Shown piece by piece: positions 1 through 5,087 of a stretch of 7,480 bases of DNA. The position numbers were made by a program, and so were the translations under genes. The notes under the pieces were generated by a model, which saw nothing but the letters and a program-made list of their open reading frames with translations, ran no database searches and was not told where the DNA came from. The stretch comes from Candidatus Desantisiibacteriota bacterium (GTDB taxonomy: Bacteria > JACRDZ01), in the NCBI GenBank assembly GCA_016209155.1, contig JACQWU010000029.1, positions 8,165 to 15,644 on the forward strand, written 5' to 3'. Position 1 is the stretch's first letter. Each line of letters opens with the position of its first letter.

Positions 1-224
1 TTCAAAAAAATTTCGGTGAATCGGAGGCAATAGGTGAGATTGACAGGAATATTCTAAATGTTAACGGCGGCGCAATAGCTCTCGGTCATCCTGTCGGAGC
101 AACAGGAGCAAGAATGATCTTTACGCTTCTTAAGGAAATGGAAAAAAGAAACCTGCAGCTCGGCCTTGCCAGCTTATGCATAGGAGGCGGACAGGGCGCC
201 GCTCTTTTATTTGAACGAACGTAA
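1..224 (+). CDS. Thiolase (acetyl-CoA acyltransferase), C-terminal end
   Basis: This is the last 73 codons of a thiolase; the 5' part lies outside the window, and the first complete codon starts at base 3. Thiolases cleave 3-ketoacyl-CoA with CoA to give acetyl-CoA and a shortened acyl-CoA, or run the reverse condensation. Two family signatures are visible: [19 protein letters not shown], with the catalytic His at bases 87-89, and CIGGGQG, with the catalytic Cys at bases 177-179. The protein ends six residues after the usual GAALL strand, a normal thiolase length at the C-terminus. The fadJ homologue follows on the same strand, so this is most likely the beta-oxidation thiolase (FadA/FadI role). 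The visible part alone cannot exclude a biosynthetic acetoacetyl-CoA thiolase. Confidence 0.95.
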   Translation, partial: QKNFGESEAIGEIDRNILNVNGGAIALGHPVGATGARMIFTLLKEMEKRNLQLGLASLCIGGGQGAALLFERT

Positions 225-235
225 GTTAATTTTTG

Positions 236-352
236 TGTAGGGCATGGCTTTAGCCATGCGGTTCGGGGAATTAGCAAAATATAAGGTGATTAAATTAATG
301 TTCAATTGAATAATAAGATATAATAAAAGCAAGCCTAAAGACTTGCCCTACA
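236..352. repeat. REP/BIME-like element: two inverted GTAG-hairpins
   Basis: Two 24-base inverted ends (236-259 and 329-352) match at 20 of 24 positions. Each starts TGTAGGGCA and folds into its own hairpin with a 7-bp stem and TTTA loop. The left stem is GCATGGC/GCCATGC (242-248 with 253-259). The right one, read on the minus strand, is GCAAGTC/GGCTTGC. A GTAG tetranucleotide lies just 5' of each hairpin (237-240; complement of 348-351). This is the layout of REP sequences recognised by RAYT transposases, and a pair of inverted REPs is a BIME. All four differences between the arms fall in two stem pairs and keep pairing (T-A to A-T, G-C to T-G). No clear target duplication is visible and no transposase is present, so mobility is inferred. 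A MITE with structured ends is the alternative. Confidence 0.6.
295..324 (+). promoter_or_regulatory. Possible fadJ promoter inside the repeat element
   Basis: A perfect TATAAT at 319-324 sits 18 bases after a weak -35-like TTAATG (295-300). Transcription would begin near 331, within the right-hand hairpin, leaving a leader of about 60 bases before the fadJ start. The -35 match is poor and the region is AT-rich, so chance is a real alternative. Confidence 0.3.
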
Positions 353-389
353 TAAACCTTAAATGCAAATTTAAAGCGAGGATAAGACA

Positions 390-2510
390 ATGGCAGCATT
401 TAATCTGGATAAGAGTTCCGAAGGTGTTTATTATATAGTTTTTGATACTCCGGACAAAAAAGTTAATGTGCTGGATATGACAGTTATGGATGAACTATCT
501 CAGATTCTTAAACAAATCATGCAGGATGAAAATGCTAAAGGTGTTATTTTTATAAGCGGGAAGAAAAATATTTTTATTGCCGGTGCTGATATTTCAGTTA
601 TTAAAAATATTAAAAATAAGCAGGATGGAGTTAATCTTTCAAAAAAAGGGAGAGAAATATTAAGACATATAGAGAATTTAAACATACCGTCAATAGCCGC
701 AATTAACGGGGCATGTCTTGGCGGAGGAATGGAACTTGCATTATTCTGCAGTTACAGAATAGGAACAGATAATCCTTCAACTAAATTTGGTTTGCCGGAA
801 GTTTCACTTGGCGTTTTACCCGGTTTTGGCGGAACACAACTGCTGCCGAAACTTATTGGCATTAGATCCGCAATTGCCATGATTATTTCCGGAAAAAAAT
901 TTGATTCAAAACGCGCGCAAAAAATAGGGCTTATTGATAAAATGGTGCCGGAGACTTTACTAAAAGAAAATGCAGAGCAATTTTTAAATTATGTATTAAC
1001 ACCAAAAGGTAAAATGGAAATTGAGAAAAAAAGAAAAGCGAAAAAGAATTTTTTTCTTGAAGGTAATTTTATCGGACAAAGTCTTATTTTCAGAGAAGCG
1101 CATAAGCAAATTTTAAATAAAACCGGCGGCAATTATCCCGCGCCGGTTTCTGCTTTAAGTGCTATAAAAGGCGGATTTAGTCTTTCCCCTGAAGCAGCGC
1201 TTGATATGGAATCGGAAATGTTCGGCGCAATGGCAATAACACCGGTTTGTAAAAATTTAATAGATGTATACTACTGGAGTGAAAAAGCTAAAAAAGCGGG
1301 GAAAAAGGAAAATATAAAAGCAATTGCCAAAGCGGGAGTTTTGGGAGCTGGAGTTATGGGCGGCGGTATAGCACAGCTTATAAGCGCTAAAAAGCTTGAT
1401 GTCCGTATGAAAGATATTAAAAAGGAAGCTATTCTGGCAGGCTTTGCATCTGCATGGAAAGTTTATCAGGGAGCCATAGAGCGTAAAAAAATTACCAAAG
1501 ATGAAGCGGAAAAGAACATGCTTTATATTTCTCCCGCACTTGATTATACCGGGTTTGGAAAACTTGATATCGTCATCGAAGCAGTTGTTGAAGATATGGA
1601 GATAAAGAAAAAAGTATTTCAGGAATTAGAAGGAAATATATCTCCAGATACTATTATCGCAAGCAATACTTCTTCTATTTCAATCAGTAAAATGGCTTCT
1701 GTGCTTAAGCATCCCGAAAGATTTATTGGACTCCATTTTTTTAATCCTGTACATCTTATGCCTTTAATTGAAATTATTCCCGGAGATAAAACAGATGAAA
1801 AAACTCTAAACACGGTTATTGATTTTGCCATTAGTTTAGGGAAAATGCCTGTTGTTGTAAAAGACAGGGAAGGATTTCTGGTTAACCGCATATTGATGCC
1901 ATATCTAAATGAAGCAGGTAAACTACTCAATGAAGGTGTATCAATAGAAATGATTGACAGGTGCGCTAAAAAATTTGGTATGCCAATGGGTCCGCTTGAA
2001 CTTATGGATGAGATCGGGATAGATGTCGGGCATAAAGTGGCGCTAATTATGGAAAGTGCTTTTGGCAAACGAATGCAGGTATCAAATATTTTAAATAAGA
2101 TTTATGAGGATAAACGCTTTGGTAAAAAAGTAAAAAAAGGTTTTTATATTCACACCGGAAAAACTAAAATCCCTGACCAGAAATATATAGATAAGATAAG
2201 ACAAAATACAATCGTGCAGGCTATGGATGAAGAAGAAGTCCTAAGCAGGATACTAATGATAATGATAAATGAATCAGCGCTTTGTCTTGAAGAAAATATT
2301 GCCGCAAGCGCCGGAGAACTTGATTTTGCTTTAATAATGGGAATTGGTTTTCCTGCTTTTCGCGGCGGAGTTTTAAAATTCGCAGATACTATTGGCTCAG
2401 AAAAAATTTACAAGCAATTAAAAGATTTTGAACAAAAATACGGTGTATCTTTTGCCCCGTCAGAAAAATTAAAGCTTATGAGTTTGAAAAATGAAGCTTT
2501 TTATCTGTAA
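390..2510 (+). CDS. fadJ: FadJ-type enoyl-CoA hydratase / 3-hydroxyacyl-CoA dehydrogenase
   Basis: This 706-residue bifunctional enzyme hydrates trans-2-enoyl-CoA and oxidises the L-3-hydroxyacyl-CoA with NAD+ in fatty-acid beta-oxidation. It is expected in the cytoplasm, in complex with a thiolase. The N-terminal crotonase domain (about 1-190) shows FIAGADI (62-68), ACLGGGMELAL with catalytic Glu115, and GLPEVSLGVLPGFGGT with catalytic Glu137. A linker containing GNYPAP follows. The Rossmann domain begins at GVLGAGVMGGGIA (317-329), and GLHFFNPV places the catalytic His at 449 with partner Glu461. Two C-terminal dehydrogenase domains follow, with GFLVNR (495-500) and GIGFPAFRGG (651-660). 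Length, GNYPA and the C-terminal YGVSFAPSEKL pattern fit FadJ better than FadB. The start has a GAGG at 378-381, eight bases upstream. The thiolase gene ends 165 bases before it on the same strand, so cotranscription is possible despite the intervening element. No key residue is missing. Confidence 0.95.
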   Translation: MAAFNLDKSSEGVYYIVFDTPDKKVNVLDMTVMDELSQILKQIMQDENAKGVIFISGKKNIFIAGADISVIKNIKNKQDGVNLSKKGREILRHIENLNIPSIAAINGACLGGGMELALFCSYRIGTDNPSTKFGLPEVSLGVLPGFGGTQLLPKLIGIRSAIAMIISGKKFDSKRAQKIGLIDKMVPETLLKENAEQFLNYVLTPKGKMEIEKKRKAKKNFFLEGNFIGQSLIFREAHKQILNKTGGNYPAPVSALSAIKGGFSLSPEAALDMESEMFGAMAITPVCKNLIDVYYWSEKAKKAGKKENIKAIAKAGVLGAGVMGGGIAQLISAKKLDVRMKDIKKEAILAGFASAWKVYQGAIERKKITKDEAEKNMLYISPALDYTGFGKLDIVIEAVVEDMEIKKKVFQELEGNISPDTIIASNTSSISISKMASVLKHPERFIGLHFFNPVHLMPLIEIIPGDKTDEKTLNTVIDFAISLGKMPVVVKDREGFLVNRILMPYLNEAGKLLNEGVSIEMIDRCAKKFGMPMGPLELMDEIGIDVGHKVALIMESAFGKRMQVSNILNKIYEDKRFGKKVKKGFYIHTGKTKIPDQKYIDKIRQNTIVQAMDEEEVLSRILMIMINESALCLEENIAASAGELDFALIMGIGFPAFRGGVLKFADTIGSEKIYKQLKDFEQKYGVSFAPSEKLKLMSLKNEAFYL

Positions 2511-2580
2511 GTGCTATTAATATGTAAGCCTTTCAAAGCATGGATGAATTGACACTAAAATAAATAATAAAGAATTACTA

Positions 2581-3690
2581 TTATGGTTTTTTGTAGATTA
2601 CTTTATAAACATTACCGCTATAATCGTCTGTAATGAACATTTCGCCTTTAGAATTAAAGGCAATATCCAGCGGTTGTCCTTTTATTTCTACGTCGGGGGA
2701 TATCCAGCCTGTTATAAAATCCCGGATTTTTGTCGGGTTGTTATTTGAAAAAATAACCTGTATTATCTTGTACCCGTTTCTATTTCTGTTTTTACCGTGT
2801 AAAGCAATAAAAAGATCTCCTTTACAGTCTTCGGGAAACAAATTTCCAGAATAAAATTTTAATCCGTAAGGTGAAGAACGAGCTGGAAGTTTGAACTGCG
2901 GCTTTATAGCATACTTAATAAGATTTTGATTTTTATATGAAGGATTTGGAACATTATCTCCATAGAAGTATGGCCATCCATAAAATTTTTTAGGGATGAT
3001 AAGATTAAGTTCTTCAGATATTTCTTTTTCATTCATATTTTCTTTTACACTGTCTGCTGCCCATAAATTTAAATTTCCGGGACTGTAAGCCATTCCAAAA
3101 ACAGAAAGAAATCCTGAAGCAAAAATTTTTTCATTTTCTCCGTTTCCATTATATTCCAATATTGACCCAAGTTTTGTATTACTGGGTAAACAACTATCGC
3201 AGGGTGCAATAACAGATACAAGTATATTCCTACCTTGTGTGCATTTTAAAACTCTGTAAACAGGTTTGTCTCTATCACCCTGTAAATTGGAATTAATTAT
3301 ATTTATATTTGTCACTTTTAAGCTGTAAGGATCATAGGAGGCTTTAATAATTCCATTATTTGCCGCTATATAGATATTGTCATTGCTAATATCTATACCT
3401 GAAGGAAAATGTATCCCTAGTAAGAGGTTTACCACATTATCAGCTTTTCCATCTTTATCTAGATCAGGTAAGGCAACTACTGCTCCGCGCATAGGAACTG
3501 TAAGTATAAGATTATCTTTAGCATCGAAAGTCATCATACAGGGAGTACCAAGGCCAAAGCAAAATAAAGAAATCGAAAATCCAGGCGGCAGAGTTAATGA
3601 AGATATTATATCTTTTCCAGCTATACCATGAGCGAGACTTAAATAAGTTATAGATATTAATAAAATGAATTTAATATATTTTTTCTTCAT
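2581..3690 (-). CDS. Exported glucose/sorbosone dehydrogenase-like beta-propeller
   Basis: The 369-residue product matches the soluble PQQ sugar/sorbosone dehydrogenase-like propeller family (GSDH). Conserved family segments run in order: LPPGF (34-38), a calcium-loop-like DLDKDGKAD (76-84), FASGF (190-194), ELNLI (227-231), YGWPYFYGD (237-245), ALHG (296-299), GYK (306-308) and a terminal blade with ITDDYSGNVYKV. The start at 3690 puts a signal peptide at the N-terminus (Lys-rich, hydrophobic core about 8-20, likely cleavage near 22-25), so the protein should be periplasmic or secreted. An in-frame ATG at 3729 adds 13 residues before the signal peptide. Neither start has a Shine-Dalgarno. 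Family histidines are replaced: LPHG reads FPSG (Ser97), the H-x-x-R site reads PVYR (Pro143), and LPAH reads LPAR (Arg271). Consensus is from memory. Catalysis and PQQ use are therefore doubtful. A CDSC pair (164-167) may form a disulfide or bind metal. The gene converges on fadJ with a 70-base gap holding no clear terminator. Confidence 0.85.
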   Translation of the reverse strand: MKKKYIKFILLISITYLSLAHGIAGKDIISSLTLPPGFSISLFCFGLGTPCMMTFDAKDNLILTVPMRGAVVALPDLDKDGKADNVVNLLLGIHFPSGIDISNDNIYIAANNGIIKASYDPYSLKVTNINIINSNLQGDRDKPVYRVLKCTQGRNILVSVIAPCDSCLPSNTKLGSILEYNGNGENEKIFASGFLSVFGMAYSPGNLNLWAADSVKENMNEKEISEELNLIIPKKFYGWPYFYGDNVPNPSYKNQNLIKYAIKPQFKLPARSSPYGLKFYSGNLFPEDCKGDLFIALHGKNRNRNGYKIIQVIFSNNNPTKIRDFITGWISPDVEIKGQPLDIAFNSKGEMFITDDYSGNVYKVIYKKP

Positions 3691-3700
3691 AGATGCTACA

Positions 3701-3709
3701 TTTATACCA
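3701..3709 (-). promoter_or_regulatory. Extended -10 candidate for the propeller gene
   Basis: On the minus strand this reads TGGTATAAA, an extended -10 (TGn plus TATAAA). Initiation about seven bases downstream falls near 3694, only four or so bases before the ATG at 3690. That would make the transcript nearly leaderless, fit the lack of a Shine-Dalgarno, and exclude the upstream ATG at 3729. No convincing -35 is seen. Confidence 0.35.
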
Positions 3710-3750
3710 TAATATTTAAATTTATGCATGAAAAATTAAAACATTAATTT

Positions 3751-3897
3751 AAGCTGAAGACTGAAGCAATGAGCAATTAGTGATGAGCAATGAGAAGGAC
3801 GAGGGACGACCATTCGCTGCGCTCGTTAGGACGAAGGACGAAAAAGCAAAAAGCTGATAACCCTCAATACCCTTCAGTCTAAAAGCCTTCAGTCTAA
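3751..3897. repeat. Degenerate repeat cassette between the two minus-strand genes
   Basis: This spacer has no coding potential and is made of short units. An exact 12-base direct repeat, CCTTCAGTCTAA, lies at 3871-3882 and 3886-3897. Its inverse, AGACTGAAG, lies at 3758-3766, so the spacer is bounded by inverted ends about 100 bases apart. Inside are AGCAATGAG twice (3765-3773 and 3786-3794) and GGACGAGGGACGA / GGACGAAGGACGA (3797-3809 and 3829-3841, 12 of 13 identical), the latter pair flanking CATTCGCTGCGCTCG. It looks like a decayed intergenic repeat family. No target duplication or mobility gene is visible. Confidence 0.6.
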
Positions 3898-3899
3898 TT

Positions 3900-4829
3900 T
3901 TAAATTATCGGTTGAATCCATCCATTTGGCATATTTTCATCTTCAACTATTTTAATTATTTCTTCGTATTCCTTTTTAGTAACAGGATTACAAAGCTCAG
4001 GAAAATCATGAGAATGAAATGCAGGGAAGTATTGGCTCATTAAGCTTAAATATGTATTCCTTGAAATATTTTCAGCAATAAAATGCATTATTTCACCAGA
4101 ACCTGCAAGATTTGATGGAAGTACTAAATGACGTATTATTAAACCGCGTATAGCTATTCCATTTTCATCAGTTATAAGATCCCCGACTTGGTCGTGCATT
4201 TCTATTACTGCTTTCTTGACAGAATCACAGTAGTTTATACTTTTAGAATATTTAATAGCTATATTTTCATTAGCATATTTTATATCAGGCAGATAAACAT
4301 CTACTATATTTGATAGTAATTTTAGAATACTTACATTTTCATATCCGCTTGTATTATATACAATAGGGATTTTTAATCCTTTTTTACAAGCGAGTATAAG
4401 TGCTGATGCAAATTGCGGGATATAATGAGTTGGTGTAACAAGATTTATATTATGAGCACCTCTTTTTTGAAGCTCAAGCATTATATCTGCCAGCTCATTT
4501 TCCTCATATTCTATCCCATTATAAAGCTGACTTATGGGAAAGTTCTGGCAATATACACAGCGCATTGTGCATCCGGTAAAAAATATTGTTCCTGATCCCC
4601 TATCCCCGGAAATTGGAGGTTCTTCACCATTATGAATATTATAGCTGGAAATTTTAGGTTTTATTCCGGCATTGCAGAACCCTTTTTCACTGTTCACACG
4701 ATTAATTTTACACTCACGAGGACATAATGTACATGATTTTAATATTTTTTTTAATTCTAAAGCCCTTTTTTCAAGCTCTCCGTTTTTGGAAAGATTTATG
4801 TACCCCGGGATAGTAGAGAATTTATCCAT
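3900..4829 (-). CDS. PflX-like radical SAM protein (COG1313)
   Basis: This 309-residue radical SAM protein is of the PflX type, homologous to pyruvate formate-lyase activating enzymes but of unknown substrate. FFTGCTMRCVYCQN carries the CxxxCxxC that binds the SAM-ligating 4Fe-4S cluster (Cys87, 91, 94). Diagnostic family segments follow: NINLVTPTHYIPQ (127-139), IPIVYNTSGYE (154-164), VDVYLPDIKY (176-185), RHLVLPSNLAGSG (233-245) and LMSQYFPA (263-270). A second cysteine group lies before the radical SAM core (Cys33, 36, 40 and 52), followed by GEEPPISG (68-75). These cysteines are usual in the family and may bind metal or a second cluster. The protein should be cytoplasmic. The start is supported by AAGGGA at 4835-4840 (minus strand), five bases before the ATG. 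No glycyl-radical enzyme or other obvious partner lies in the window, and the next minus-strand gene is 209 bases on (to its chosen start) across a repeat cassette. Confidence 0.92.
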   Translation of the reverse strand: MDKFSTIPGYINLSKNGELEKRALELKKILKSCTLCPRECKINRVNSEKGFCNAGIKPKISSYNIHNGEEPPISGDRGSGTIFFTGCTMRCVYCQNFPISQLYNGIEYEENELADIMLELQKRGAHNINLVTPTHYIPQFASALILACKKGLKIPIVYNTSGYENVSILKLLSNIVDVYLPDIKYANENIAIKYSKSINYCDSVKKAVIEMHDQVGDLITDENGIAIRGLIIRHLVLPSNLAGSGEIMHFIAENISRNTYLSLMSQYFPAFHSHDFPELCNPVTKKEYEEIIKIVEDENMPNGWIQPII

Positions 4830-4841
4830 TTTTGTCCCTTA

Positions 4842-4885
4842 ATTTAATGTTTAAATAACATTTAAAGTTAATTATAACATTAAAT
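4842..4885 (-). promoter_or_regulatory. Promoter/operator-like region of the radical SAM gene
   Basis: Read on the minus strand, TATAAT at 4876-4871 is a perfect -10, with a start expected near 4864 and a leader of about 35 bases holding the Shine-Dalgarno. No good -35 is visible. The dyad AATGTT-TAAAT-AACATT (4846-4862) lies just downstream of that start. A 10-base inverted repeat, ATTTAATGTT / AACATTAAAT (4842-4851 and 4876-4885), spans the -10. This placement would suit a repressor site, but the AT-rich background makes chance matches easy. Confidence 0.35.
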
Positions 4886-4918
4886 GTTTTGTCACTAAAG
4901 TACAATTTATGATTTGAT

Positions 4919-4963
4919 TTATTAATAAATATATACTATTAATTGTATATAGAGTATTAATAA
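4919..4963. other. AT-rich nested dyad in the divergent intergenic region
   Basis: Outer arms TTATTAATA / TATTAATAA (4919-4927, 4955-4963) and inner arms TATATAC / GTATATA (4930-4936, 4945-4951) share nearly one centre, at about 4941. They give 16 pairs, a 2/3-base internal bulge and an 8-base loop. It lies between two divergently transcribed genes, so a terminator is unlikely. A protein-binding or cruciform-forming site is possible. Significance is limited by base composition. Confidence 0.4.
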
Positions 4964-4980
4964 TAATTAATCAGGTGTAT

Positions 4981-5056
4981 AGACTGAACGTGGAAGGTTT
5001 TTAGGTATAAATTATGCATGAAAACTAATATGCTTCAGCCTTCAGCCTAAATACCT
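4981..5056. repeat. Second CTTCAG-type repeat unit upstream of the subtilase
   Basis: AGACTGAA (4981-4988) and a tandem TTCAGCC TTCAGCC (5034-5047) frame this stretch, echoing the spacer at 3751-3897. AGGTTTTTAGG (4995-5005) pairs with CCTAAATACCT (5046-5056) at 10 of 11 positions, so the unit can fold as a hairpin with a long loop. The exact 13-mer TTATGCATGAAAA (5012-5024) recurs at 3722-3734, next to the other repeat. No coding potential is seen. Confidence 0.45.
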
Positions 5057-5087
5057 GCGGATAATGTGTAAATCATAGGATTTAGTT

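Noticed and set aside
242-259. Hairpin after the thiolase read as an intrinsic terminator
   Set aside because: No T-run follows on either strand, and the same hairpin recurs inverted at 329-346 with a GTAG foot, which fits a repeat element better.
1619-2068. 149-codon open frame on the minus strand inside fadJ
   Set aside because: It lies wholly within the conserved dehydrogenase domain of FadJ, has no recognisable protein features and mirrors the complement of a strongly conserved gene.
2511-2580. Bidirectional terminator between the convergent fadJ and propeller genes
   Set aside because: No stem longer than a few base pairs with a flanking T-run was found. Termination may occur here, but no structure supports it.
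3377-3631. 84-codon plus-strand open frame inside the propeller gene
   Set aside because: The opposite strand encodes conserved GSDH-family motifs, and this frame has no family resemblance.
3751-3897. CRISPR array
   Set aside because: The repeats are short (9-13 bases), irregularly spaced and of several kinds, with no uniform spacers and no cas genes in the window.
3900-4829. Assignment as pyruvate formate-lyase activating enzyme (PflA) or an AmmeMemoRadiSam protein
   Set aside because: The motifs NINLVTPTHYIPQ, VYNTSGYE and LMSQY match the PflX/COG1313 type, and no Memo, AMMECR1 or formate-lyase gene is nearby.
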